This document shows positions 17,301-25,068 of a stretch of DNA of 64,000 nt, one piece after another. Numbering within the stretch: the stretch's first letter is position 1; each line of letters opens with the position of its first letter. A program made the translations under genes and the position numbers. The DNA lies in the NCBI RefSeq assembly GCF_001651855.1, contig NZ_LNQC01000071.1:178243-242242 (forward strand). Direction: 5' to 3'. The notes under the pieces are model-generated. The model made no database searches. It had not been told where the DNA came from and saw only the letters and a program-made list of their open reading frames with translations. Source of the stretch: Sinorhizobium americanum. GTDB lineage: Bacteria; Pseudomonadota; Alphaproteobacteria; Rhizobiales; Rhizobiaceae.

Positions 17301-19784
17301 CTTGATGCCGATCATCGGCCCGTCCGGCTGGACGGGCAGCGTCAATGCGCGCTCGACGGCGCGGCCGCCGGCCTCGCGCATGCGCACGGTGACCGTGGCA
17401 TCGAGCAATTGGGTCGTCGCCGGCACCTCGCCGAGATCGACGGCAAAGACGGCCTTGCCGTCCTCGTCGAGCGGTTCGAGCCCTTCGAGCGGCACGCGGG
17501 TATCTTCGCTTGCCTCTTCGTCGGCGAGGCCGAACAAATATCCCTTGAAGGCTTCGCTCTCACGCGTCGGCTTGACCGCAACCTCGCCTTCGAGTGTCAG
17601 GCCTGCAGCCGGCGCCCCATAGAGAAAGCGGCCGTCGACCGCTACCTCGATCGGCGTGCCGACTTCGATGGTCTTCGACTCGCTCGTCAGGTCGAATTCG
17701 GTACGGTCGGGCACGAAGTCATCGACGAGGAACTGCTTCTCGCCGATCGCGGAGCCCTTGGGGTCGGTGAAGATCTGCATCGTCCAGGTGCCGCGCATCG
17801 CATTTTCCGGGACGGGCAGATCGAGCGTATGGCCGCCGAGCTTGCCGCCATTGCTGACCATACGGCGGTCCTCGACTCCATCCGGGCGCAGGAACACGAA
17901 GGTGAGCGGCAGGTTTTCGATTGCCTGGCCGTTGACGTCGCGGGCGAGGGCCGCGGCATGCACCGTCTCGCCGACGCGGTAGATGCCGCGTTCGGTCCAG
18001 GTATAGATGTCGATAGCGCCGGGTGCGGCGCGGCCGGTGACGCCCCGGTCGGAGAGATCGAAGCCGGCACGTGTCATGTCGAGGAAGACATAATCGTCGT
18101 CGCCTTGCCGCGCCGTAATGACGGCCGGCGTCATACTCGCCGTGCCGCGAATCAGGCCGGCAGCAAAGACGGCGCGGCCTTCGCCATCGGTGGTTGCAGT
18201 GCCGAGCACTTCATTGTTCTTGGCGACCAGCTGCAGCTCGACGTCGGCCAGTGGCTTGGCGCTGGCGAGCGAGCGGGCAAAGACGGTGAGCCCATCGGTT
18301 CCGGCATAGGTCGAGATGCCGATATCGGAGACGACGAACCATTGCGTGGCGCGCGCGTCCCAATCCTGGCTGAGCGCCGTCGCGGAAGCGGCGGTCAAAA
18401 CATAGACGCCGGGTTTACGCTTCGGCAGCGCCTCGTCGACCGGGAAGCTCGTCACCACTTCCTTGTTAAGGTCGGTCTTTATGTCGATGCTGCCTTGCCA
18501 GACGAGCTCGCCGCTCTCGGTCTCGATGCGCTCAGCACTATAGCCATCGAGCTGGGTGAGGAACTGGGAGCTTGTCAGCAAAGACGAGATGCTGCGGTCG
18601 CCGATGCGATAGAGCTTGAGGTTGGCGCTTTCCGTATTGACCGAGACGATCGGGATGCCGCGCCGCGCGGTCGACGGCAGCACGAAGCTGTCGCCGGTGA
18701 AGCGCACCATCGGTGCACGGTCCTTGACATAGATGTCGAGGCTGACCGGCGTTTCGATGACTTCGTCGACCGACGAGGGCAGGCCCGGCCTCAAGGCCAG
18801 CTTGTAGCGCTGGCCGTGCTTGAGCCCCTCGACGCAGATTTCGCTGCCCTTGGCCTCGACCGCCTTCGGGGCGGCGCCATCGAGCGTCACGAAGGAGGCG
18901 TAGTCGGGGCCGTTCTTCAGTAACTGTTCGGAGAATTGGACGCAGGCGCGCGGGCTTGCACCATCCGCATCGATCGTGTGGCCCGTGACGCGGAAGCCCT
19001 GGCGCGCCTTGAGGTCGAGATAGGCCGTCTCGACGGTCTTGGCCTGTACGAGTTCGAGGCTGGCCTTGTAGGCCTGGAGCGCGGCTCGGTAGTTCTGCAG
19101 GTTGTCCAGCGCTTGGGCGAGGATGGCGAGTGCATCGGCGCGGCTCTGCGTCGTCCTCGTCAGTTGATAGCCGTTGAGCGCGGAAAGGGCCGCCTCGCTT
19201 GCCAGATCCGTACCGCCGCTAAACCGGTTGGCGGTCCGAGCGGTCTCCAGCCATAAATTCCCATCCTCTGGGGTGATCGCCAGCGCGCCACGGAAGGCCT
19301 TGAGCGCCCCAACAAAGTTGCCGGCTGTCAACTCGTTGCGTGCCGTTTCGATCAACCCGTTGACGCCGAAGCCCAGTTGATCGTCTGCCAGAGCGAGCCC
19401 GGCCTTGACGTCGCGCGCCTGCTGCAGGAGGTCGTCCGAGACGAAGGACAGGCGAGGGGGGGCGCCGAGATCCGGTTCGCCCGCGGCGGTCTCGACGACC
19501 TTGCCGGCGATGGCGCCCTTGAACGTGTTCAGCTGGTTGAAGTCGGACTTGAGAAAACACCACTTCACCTTTGGATTATAGGTGAAGGCCCTGCAGGCGC
19601 GGTCGGCGATGCAGCTTGCCTGACACTCGTCGAGCGAAACATTCTGCTCCGTGCGCAGATCGAAGCCGAAATAATCGGCATCGCTGGTCACCTCGACCTT
19701 GCGGTCAGCTTCGGCGGCTGCGGCCGGGGTGCCAAGGGAAAGAAGCGCGAAGAGAAGGGTGGTAAGTCCGAGAAACGCGCGCAT
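14334..19784 (-). CDS. Bacterial alpha-2-macroglobulin family protein with N-terminal PAN/apple-like domain
   Basis: A large (1816 residues) periplasmic protease-trapping protein, usually paired with PBP1C to protect the cell when the envelope is breached. Signal peptide: MRAFLGLTTLLFALLSLGTP then AAAAE. No lipobox cysteine is present, so it is probably soluble. Residues about 28-95 hold a cysteine-rich PAN/apple-like module (LDECQASCIADRACRAFTY, WCFLKSDFN). Macroglobulin beta domains follow. The thioester motif GCAEQ is intact with Cys at about residue 1368, so covalent trapping is possible. ATG 19784 fits the signal peptide and is preceded by GGGGAGGAC. pbpC follows at 8 bp. Confidence 0.88.
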   Translation of the reverse strand: MRAFLGLTTLLFALLSLGTPAAAAEADRKVEVTSDADYFGFDLRTEQNVSLDECQASCIADRACRAFTYNPKVKWCFLKSDFNQLNTFKGAIAGKVVETAAGEPDLGAPPRLSFVSDDLLQQARDVKAGLALADDQLGFGVNGLIETARNELTAGNFVGALKAFRGALAITPEDGNLWLETARTANRFSGGTDLASEAALSALNGYQLTRTTQSRADALAILAQALDNLQNYRAALQAYKASLELVQAKTVETAYLDLKARQGFRVTGHTIDADGASPRACVQFSEQLLKNGPDYASFVTLDGAAPKAVEAKGSEICVEGLKHGQRYKLALRPGLPSSVDEVIETPVSLDIYVKDRAPMVRFTGDSFVLPSTARRGIPIVSVNTESANLKLYRIGDRSISSLLTSSQFLTQLDGYSAERIETESGELVWQGSIDIKTDLNKEVVTSFPVDEALPKRKPGVYVLTAASATALSQDWDARATQWFVVSDIGISTYAGTDGLTVFARSLASAKPLADVELQLVAKNNEVLGTATTDGEGRAVFAAGLIRGTASMTPAVITARQGDDDYVFLDMTRAGFDLSDRGVTGRAAPGAIDIYTWTERGIYRVGETVHAAALARDVNGQAIENLPLTFVFLRPDGVEDRRMVSNGGKLGGHTLDLPVPENAMRGTWTMQIFTDPKGSAIGEKQFLVDDFVPDRTEFDLTSESKTIEVGTPIEVAVDGRFLYGAPAAGLTLEGEVAVKPTRESEAFKGYLFGLADEEASEDTRVPLEGLEPLDEDGKAVFAVDLGEVPATTQLLDATVTVRMREAGGRAVERALTLPVQPDGPMIGIKPEFSGDLAENSVGKFHVIAIDANGAKVAMPDLFWKLISVERNYQWYRDGSAWKYEPVISTKQVANGTVDLTEDGASVAVPVGWGRYRLEIETAAADGPTSSVEFDAGWYVEATSTETPDGLEIALDKENYAVGETAKLKVSPRFAGELLVTVGTENLIATKTATIAETGGEVELPVTAEWGAGAYVTATLYRPGDAQESRMPMRAIGIKWLAVDPADRKLAVSLDAPEKTQPRQPLEINLQVRGAGANEDAYVTVAAVDVGILNLTRYEAPDPDGWYFGQRRLGLEIRDLYGRLIDGSLGATGRLRTGGDGGQMPLQGSPPTEKLVAFFSGPVKLDAEGTAHVRFDIPQFNGTARVMAVAWTKSGVGHAVKDVVIRDPIVVTASLPKFLAPGDRAGLRLDIANTDGPAGDYQLQVTTNGPASVEQIGPSQTVQLGSSGKSTVTLPLTGQYPGNGLVTVTLANAEGLSLEQAVNIPVRPAALPITQRQVVNIAAGSSLTVDDQLLADSLLQGASVSLNVTRSAAFDIPALLMSLDRYPYGCAEQTTSRALPLLYLSELSKQSGLAEDGEVAKRVQEAIYRVLSYQSSSGSFGLWSPGSGDLWLDAYVTDFLTRAREQKFDVPEQAMVQALENLQNALSYETNVKDRGNEIAYALYVLARNRKAAISDLRYYADTLLGDFPTPLAKAHIAAALALYGDGGRSQDIFAAAVNMSTGLVNVSLARSDYGSSLRDDAAVLALAAESRPVPPIIPELSKIVAREWEQARYTSTQEQAWMLLAARAVQGGDADMRLEVNGAQRTGSYAARITGDALIEHPVVIRNNGTDAVSAVVTTVAAPAQPLSAGGDGFAIERTYYTLDGAEANVSEARQNERYVVVLKVTESNDWPSRVLITDLLPAGFEIDNPSLVDSAQLSNFEWIGEVQAAHTEFRSDRFVAAFDRSTGDNREITLAYVVRAVTPGTYDHPAASVEDMYRPQFSARTATGRMEVLAAQ

Positions 19785-19892
19785 CGACAAAGTCCTCCCC
19801 ACGCTGCCCGCTTCGAGTGAGCACCACTCTTTCAACCTTCGAAGAGCGTTGTCAACAAAGAGCTTTGCAACCAGAAGGATTCGTCGACAGGG

Positions 19893-20060
19893 TCAGTTTC
19901 GAGCCGCTCCAATGACCTCCATCGCCCCGGTACGGGCCTTCGAAAGGGACGAGGCATAGGAGCTGCGCTTGCTGGTCACGTGCCCCTCCGCCACCAGCGC
20001 TTCGGCCTGCTTGACCGTCGCCGAGATGCTGTCGGTTCGGGCATGCTCTTGCGGCGACAT
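19893..20060 (-). CDS. Small unrecognised protein (55 residues)
   Basis: An ATG-to-TGA frame reading MSPQEHARTDSISATVKQ and ending MEVIGAARN. Third codon positions are almost all G or C, as in neighbouring real genes, and the middle is an amphipathic, Ser/Lys-rich helix-like stretch. A TGA lies directly before the ATG, so it cannot start earlier, and no Shine-Dalgarno sequence is evident. It sits between the macroglobulin gene and the divergent deoR-family gene. It could be a small gene or the end of a degraded larger one. Confidence 0.4.
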   Translation of the reverse strand: MSPQEHARTDSISATVKQAEALVAEGHVTSKRSSYASSLSKARTGAMEVIGAARN

Positions 20061-20087
20061 TCACATTTGTGATATTTCTAACAGAAA
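20061..20087. promoter_or_regulatory. Inverted repeats upstream of the DeoR-family gene
   Basis: TCACA-TT-TGTGA (20061-20072) is followed within a few bases by TTTCT-AAC-AGAAA, which contains TTCTAACA, the half-site known for E. coli DeoR. TGTGAT also recurs in the deoC promoter (20943-20960). Probably an autoregulatory operator; binding is inferred. Confidence 0.45.
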
Positions 20088-20145
20088 TTGTTGGGCCGCA
20101 GATCGTCACACGTGGTGAAGTCCTCCTTCTGGCCCGGACTCGGGA

Positions 20146-20904
20146 ATGATCATGGCCAATCGCAAGACAACACGAATTGTCGCTTTGACGAATGCGCTCG
20201 CGGCAAGGCGTGTGTTGCATCTGAAAGATGCTGCCGCTTTGCTGGGCGTATCGGAAATGACGGTTCGGCGCGACGTTGCCGACAACCCGGAACTGTTCGG
20301 GTATCTGGGCGGCCATATCGTGCCGGCCGCCGATATCGAGGCGGACACCCCCTATGACCTCGCCCGCGAGGCCGACAGTCATGCGGCGGCGAAGCGGGCG
20401 GCCTGTGTTCATGCCTCCCGGCACATCCGCCCCGACGAGACGATTTTCATCGATTGCGGCACGACGCTCGAGTATCTCGTCGATCTGATTTCAGGAAATT
20501 ACCCAATAACAGCAGTGTGTTATTCTTTGAACGTGGCCGACCGGCTGACCCGCAGGCCAAATGTCCGTATCGTTATGCTTGGCGGTGTCTACCATCCTTC
20601 ATCTGCATCCTTCTTGAGTCATTCGGGTCTCGAGACGCTCGATCATCTCGGCATCAACGTCGCCTTCCTGTCGGCTGCCGGCGTGGACCCCGACCGCGGC
20701 GCGACTTGCGTTCACTTTCACGAGGTGCCGGTCAAGCAGAAGGTGATCTCGTTGGCACGCGAAAAATACCTGGTGGTGGACAAGAGCAAAATCGGTCGGC
20801 TGAAGCCTGCATTCTTTGCACCGCTCACCGCCTTCGGCGCGGTGATCACGGAAGACGGAGAGGCGGCGCTGCCGGCGCTTGAGGCGCCGACGGGACAAAT
20901 ATGA
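20146..20904 (+). CDS. DeoR-family transcriptional repressor of the deoxyribose operon
   Basis: A 252-residue DeoR-family regulator. The N-terminal HTH (about 5-55) contains LHLKDAAALLGVSEMTVRRD, the family signature. The C-terminal DeoR sensor domain binds phosphorylated sugars (IFIDCGTTLEYL, MLGGVYHPSSASF, YLVVDKSKIGRLKPAFFAPL). ATG 20146 and ATG 20152 are both possible. It stands 135 bp upstream of deoC on the same strand, with dyads on both sides of the gene, so autoregulation and repression of the deoC operon are likely. By pathway logic the inducer would be deoxyribose 5-phosphate. Confidence 0.88.
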   Translation: MIMANRKTTRIVALTNALAARRVLHLKDAAALLGVSEMTVRRDVADNPELFGYLGGHIVPAADIEADTPYDLAREADSHAAAKRAACVHASRHIRPDETIFIDCGTTLEYLVDLISGNYPITAVCYSLNVADRLTRRPNVRIVMLGGVYHPSSASFLSHSGLETLDHLGINVAFLSAAGVDPDRGATCVHFHEVPVKQKVISLAREKYLVVDKSKIGRLKPAFFAPLTAFGAVITEDGEAALPALEAPTGQI

Positions 20905-20927
20905 TACTCTCGCCGCTTCGTGGTCGC

Positions 20928-20960
20928 TTGACACCCGGTGGATGTGATGGAATGATCACA
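20928..20960 (+). promoter_or_regulatory. Promoter and operator of the deoC operon
   Basis: TTGACA (20928-20933), 17 bp, then AATGAT (20951-20956) form a plausible sigma-70 promoter. The perfect dyad TGTGAT-GGAATG-ATCACA (20943-20960) covers the -10, as expected for a repressor site. It shares TGTGAT with the site in front of the regulator gene. A CRP-like protein is an alternative reader of TGTGA half-sites, but their spacing here is 8, not the usual 6. Confidence 0.6.
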
Positions 20961-21039
20961 AAAATAGATAGAAAAATAACAAGTCGGGGCCTGATCTAAA
21001 GCGGCCTGGTGCGGCAGGGAGAAATCGAGGAGTAGTCGT

Positions 21040-22053
21040 TTGGAAGACCTTGCTGTGAAGGGGGTGCCTGCCGTTTCGGCCGAGCCCGCTGGCGCCGGTC
21101 ATAACTGGCCGCGTAACGATGGTGTCGATCTCGACCTTTCCTGGGTACTCGACCAGCGTGTCAATCTTTCGGCCGCCGAGCGGCGCGTCGCGACGCTGCC
21201 GGGTCGTCGGACCGTGAAAAAGGATGCACAGGCGGCCTGGCTCTTGAAGGCGGTCACCTGCATCGATCTGACGACGCTCAACGGCGACGATACGACGGAA
21301 CGCGTCAAGCGTCTCTGCGCCAAGGCACGCCAGCCGGTGCGTCAGGATCTTCTCGATGCGCTCGGCATGGGCTATCGCGGAATCGCGGCCGGCGCCGTCT
21401 GTGTCTATCACCGTTTCGTGTCGACGGCGGTAGAGGCGCTTCAGGGCTCCGGAATTCCGGTGGCAGCGGTTTCCACCGGCTTTCCGGCCGGTCTCGTACC
21501 GCATGACGTCAAGCTGAAGGAAATCGAAGCGTCCGTCGCTTACGGCGCCAAGGAAATCGACATCGTCATCACCCGCGAGCATGTGCTTACCGGCAACTGG
21601 CAGGCGCTCTATGACGAGATGCGTGATTTTCGCGACGCCTGCGGCGATGCTCATGTCAAGGCGATCCTGGCAACCGGCGACCTCAAGACCTTGCGCAATG
21701 TCGCCCGCGCCTCGCTCGTCTGCATGATGGCCGGGGCCGATTTCATCAAGACATCGACCGGCAAGGAGGGCGTGAACGCGACCTTGCTCGTGACCCTCGT
21801 CATGCTGAGGATGATCCGCGCCTATCAGGAGCGCACCGGCATCAAGGTCGGTTACAAGCCGGCCGGCGGAATTTCTGCGGCGAAGGACGTGCTGAACTAC
21901 CAGTTCCTCATGAAGGAGGAGCTCGGCCGCGAATGGCTGGAGCCGGACCTCTTCCGCGTCGGGGCATCGAGCCTGCTGGCGGACATTGAGCGCCAGCTTG
22001 AACACCATGTCAGCGGCGCCTACTCGGCCCTCAACAGACACCCGATTGGATAA
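21040..22053 (+). CDS. deoC: Deoxyribose-phosphate aldolase
   Basis: DeoC cleaves 2-deoxyribose 5-phosphate to acetaldehyde and glyceraldehyde 3-phosphate through a lysine Schiff base. The 337-residue protein has a ~70-residue N-terminal extension and then the TIM barrel: CIDLTTLNGDD, AVSTGFPAG, EIDIVI, VKAILATGDL, the Schiff-base region DFIKTSTGKEG and VGYKPAGGI. The length matches the longer animal/alphaproteobacterial DERA type. Start is TTG 21040 with GAGGAG 8 bases upstream. The stop is 4 bp before the aldehyde dehydrogenase, whose expected substrate is the acetaldehyde released here. Confidence 0.92.
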   Translation: MEDLAVKGVPAVSAEPAGAGHNWPRNDGVDLDLSWVLDQRVNLSAAERRVATLPGRRTVKKDAQAAWLLKAVTCIDLTTLNGDDTTERVKRLCAKARQPVRQDLLDALGMGYRGIAAGAVCVYHRFVSTAVEALQGSGIPVAAVSTGFPAGLVPHDVKLKEIEASVAYGAKEIDIVITREHVLTGNWQALYDEMRDFRDACGDAHVKAILATGDLKTLRNVARASLVCMMAGADFIKTSTGKEGVNATLLVTLVMLRMIRAYQERTGIKVGYKPAGGISAAKDVLNYQFLMKEELGREWLEPDLFRVGASSLLADIERQLEHHVSGAYSALNRHPIG

Positions 22054-22057
22054 TCCG

Positions 22058-24442
22058 ATGAGCGTCGCCAGGTTTTTCGACGAAATGTCATACGGTCCCG
22101 CACCCGAAGGCGATAGCGAAGCCCGGGCCTGGCTTGCCCGCCACAAAGGTGCGTTCGGCCATTTCATCAACGGCGGCTTCGTCGCCTCCGCGTCAGGAAA
22201 GACGTTCGATAGCTTCGAGCCGGCGACCGGTGCGCTGCTGGCAAAGCTCGCGCTCGGCGGCCGCGAAGACGTCGACGCCGCCGTGGCCGCGGCCCGCAAG
22301 GCGCAAGGCCCCTGGGCGAAACTCTCCGGCCACGCCCGGGCCCGGCACCTCTATGCGCTGGCGCGGATGATTCAGCGCCACGCCCGGCTGATTGCCGTGG
22401 TCGAAGCGCTCGACAACGGCAAGCCGATCCGCGAAACGCGCGACATCGACATTCCGCTTGCCGCCCGCCACTTCTATCACCACGCCGGCTGGGCGCAGCT
22501 CCAGGAAACGGAATTTGGCGATCAGATGCCGGTCGGCGTCGTCGGCCAGGTCATTCCCTGGAACTTCCCCTTCCTGATGCTCGCCTGGAAGGTGGCGCCG
22601 GCGCTGGCGCTCGGCAACACAGTCATTCTGAAGCCCGCCGAGTTCACGCCGCTGACGGCGCTGCTCTTCGTCGAGCTTGCCTCGGCCGCCGGCCTGCCGC
22701 CGGGCGTCCTGAATGTCGTCACCGGCGAGGGCGAGACGGGTGCGCTGATCGTCGAGCACGACGACATCGACAAGATCGCCTTCACCGGTTCGACCGAGGT
22801 CGGCCGCCTGATCCGCGAAAGGACCGCCGGCACTGGCAAATCGCTGACGCTGGAGCTCGGCGGCAAGTCGCCCTTCATCGTCTTCGACGACGCCGATATC
22901 GACGCGGCGGTGGAAGGCGTCGTTGACGCGATCTGGTTCAATCAGGGCCAGGTCTGCTGCGCCGGCTCGCGGGTGCTCGTCCAGGAGGGCGTGGCGCCGC
23001 TGTTTCACGAACGGCTGAAGCGACGCATGGGGACGCTCCGGGTCGGCCATCCGCTTGACAAGGCGATCGATATGGCCGCGATCGTCGCTCCGGTTCAGTT
23101 GCAGCGAATCGAGAGCCTCGTCAGCCAGGGCGTCACCGAAGGGGCCGCCCTTTACCAGCCGCAGATAGAACTCCCCAAGGGCGGCAGCTTTTATCCGCCG
23201 ACGCTGCTGACGGCGGTCCAGCCGACCTCCGTCGTCGCCACGGAGGAAATCTTCGGCCCGGTCGCCGTTTCGATGACCTTCCGCACGCCGGAAGAGGCGA
23301 TCCAGCTTGCCAATCATTCGCGCTACGGCCTTGCCGCCAGCGTCTGGAGCGAGACGATCGGCCTCGCCCTGCATGTGGCCGCCAAGCTTGCCGCCGGCGT
23401 CGTCTGGGTCAATGCCACCAATCTCTTCGATGCTTCGAGCGGCTTTGGCGGAAAGCGCGAATCCGGCTTCGGCCGCGAGGGCGGCAAGGAAGGGTGCTAC
23501 GAATATCTGAAGCCCAAGGCGTGGGTGGGGTGGAAGCTCCGCACGGAGATCGCGCCACCTGTCCTAAAGTCCGCCGCCGGCGATTTCGCCATGCCGGCCC
23601 TCGACCGCACCGCCAAGCTCTTCATCGGCGGCAAGCAGGCGCGGCCGGATGGCAACTATTCTCGCGCGATCCTGACGCCCAAGGGCAAGGTCATCGGCGA
23701 GGTCGGGGAGGGCAACCGCAAGGATATCCGCAACGCCGTCGTCGCGGCCCAGGCGGCCTCAAGCTGGTCTACGGCAACGACACACAACCGCGCCCAGATC
23801 CTCTATTACATCGCCGAGAACCTCAGCGGCCGGGCGGCGGAATTCGCTGACCGCATCGCCGCCATGACGGGCGTCTCGGCGGCCAATGCGCGAGGAGAGG
23901 TGGAGGCCTCGATCGCCCGCCTCTTCAGCTATGGCGCCTGGGCCGACAAGTATGAGGGCGTCGTTCACCAGCCGCCTCTGCGTGGCGTGGCACTCGCCAT
24001 GCCCGAGCCGCAGGGCGTCGTCGGGGTGATCTGCCCGCCGGAGGCGCCGCTGCTCGGCTTGATCAGTCTCGTCGCGCCGCTGATCGCCGTCGGCAATCGC
24101 GTCGTCGCCGTTCCGAGCGAGCCGCATCCGCTCGCCGCGACGGATTTCTATTCGGTGCTGGAGACGTCCGACGTTCCGGCCGGCGTCGTCAACATCGTCA
24201 CCGGTTCGGCGACGGAGTTGGCCAAGACGCTGGCCGCCCACAACGACGTCGATGCGCTCTGGGCCTTCGGTTCGCCGGAGCTATCGACGCTCGTCGAGAA
24301 GCTCTCGATCGGCAATCTCAAGCGCACCTTCGTCGACTACGGCAAGGCGATCGACTGGCTGGACCGTTCGGCTGCCGAAGGGCCGGCCTTCCTGCGCCGC
24401 GCCGTCGACGTCAAGAACATCTGGATCCCCTACGGCGAGTAG
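22058..24442 (+). CDS. Double-domain aldehyde dehydrogenase (ALDH16-like)
   Basis: A 794-residue fusion of two aldehyde dehydrogenase modules. Module one (about 30-500) is complete: IPWNFPF, FTGSTEVGR, the general base region LELGGKSPF and the catalytic Cys in GQVCCAGSR (Cys300). Module two (about 525-790) retains the N-terminal ALDH half (KLFIGGKQARPDG, VVGVICPPEAPLLGL, VVNIVTGSATELA) but has no catalytic Cys segment, so it is probably structural. This layout is that of ALDH16 enzymes. It lies 4 bp after deoC, and oxidation of acetaldehyde to acetate is the likely job. ATG 22058 gives the best N-terminus; in-frame codons further up lie inside deoC. Confidence 0.87.
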   Translation: MSVARFFDEMSYGPAPEGDSEARAWLARHKGAFGHFINGGFVASASGKTFDSFEPATGALLAKLALGGREDVDAAVAAARKAQGPWAKLSGHARARHLYALARMIQRHARLIAVVEALDNGKPIRETRDIDIPLAARHFYHHAGWAQLQETEFGDQMPVGVVGQVIPWNFPFLMLAWKVAPALALGNTVILKPAEFTPLTALLFVELASAAGLPPGVLNVVTGEGETGALIVEHDDIDKIAFTGSTEVGRLIRERTAGTGKSLTLELGGKSPFIVFDDADIDAAVEGVVDAIWFNQGQVCCAGSRVLVQEGVAPLFHERLKRRMGTLRVGHPLDKAIDMAAIVAPVQLQRIESLVSQGVTEGAALYQPQIELPKGGSFYPPTLLTAVQPTSVVATEEIFGPVAVSMTFRTPEEAIQLANHSRYGLAASVWSETIGLALHVAAKLAAGVVWVNATNLFDASSGFGGKRESGFGREGGKEGCYEYLKPKAWVGWKLRTEIAPPVLKSAAGDFAMPALDRTAKLFIGGKQARPDGNYSRAILTPKGKVIGEVGEGNRKDIRNAVVAAQAASSWSTATTHNRAQILYYIAENLSGRAAEFADRIAAMTGVSAANARGEVEASIARLFSYGAWADKYEGVVHQPPLRGVALAMPEPQGVVGVICPPEAPLLGLISLVAPLIAVGNRVVAVPSEPHPLAATDFYSVLETSDVPAGVVNIVTGSATELAKTLAAHNDVDALWAFGSPELSTLVEKLSIGNLKRTFVDYGKAIDWLDRSAAEGPAFLRRAVDVKNIWIPYGE

Positions 24443-24573
24443 AGGGTCCGCGCATGCCATCGGGCGGAGGAAGCCGACCGGCGGTGTGTACAAGGCATTT
24501 GCATAGTGATCAGACCGCCAGCGGCGCCATGCCGCGGCGCGGCGTCTAACTTATGGTTTGGAGGAGGACCGAC

Positions 24574-25029
24574 ATGCTCAAGAACATCGACCCGGCGCTC
24601 AATGCGGACGTGCTGCACGCGCTCCGATCCATGGGGCATGGTGACACGCTGGTCATCTCCGACACCAACTTCCCTTCCGACGCGATCGCCCGGCAGACGC
24701 GGCTCGGCAAACTGCTCCATATCGACAACGTCTCCGCGGCGCGCGCCGTAAAGGCAGTACTTTCGGTGCTGCCGCTCGACACGCCGCTCCAGCCCTCGGC
24801 CGGGCGCATGGAAATCATGGGGGCGCCGGATGAAATTCCGGCGGTCCAGCGCGAAGTTCAGGCGGAGATCGATCGCGCCGAGGGTAAGCCGGCGCCGATG
24901 TACGGCATCGAGCGCTTCGCCTTCTACGAGGAAGCAAAGAAGACCTACTGCGTCATCACCACCGGCGAGACGCGGTTCTACGGCTGCTTCCTCTTCACCA
25001 AGGGGGTAATCCCGCCGGAAACAGCCTGA
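24574..25029 (+). CDS. RbsD/FucU-family sugar mutarotase
   Basis: RbsD/FucU proteins interconvert the anomers of free sugars so that kinases or isomerases receive the right form. The 151-residue protein starts MLKNIDPALNADVLHALRSM and carries the family core GHGDTLVISDTNFP, with the catalytic His. A C-terminal RFAFYEEAKKTYCVITTGE segment resembles FucU more than RbsD. A GAGGAGG site precedes ATG 24574. It lies between the dehydrogenase and the kinase in the same direction, so the substrate is probably deoxyribose. The sugar is inferred from DeoC, not from this sequence. Confidence 0.88.
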   Translation: MLKNIDPALNADVLHALRSMGHGDTLVISDTNFPSDAIARQTRLGKLLHIDNVSAARAVKAVLSVLPLDTPLQPSAGRMEIMGAPDEIPAVQREVQAEIDRAEGKPAPMYGIERFAFYEEAKKTYCVITTGETRFYGCFLFTKGVIPPETA

Positions 25030-25068
25030 ACCACCCGGCCGGCAGCTTTTTGATGGAGGAGGCTCAGC

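Noticed and set aside
14865..18923. Very long plus-strand frames opposite the alpha-2-macroglobulin gene
   Set aside because: Antisense shadows caused by GC-rich codons. No domain or ribosome site, while the opposite frame is a full protein.
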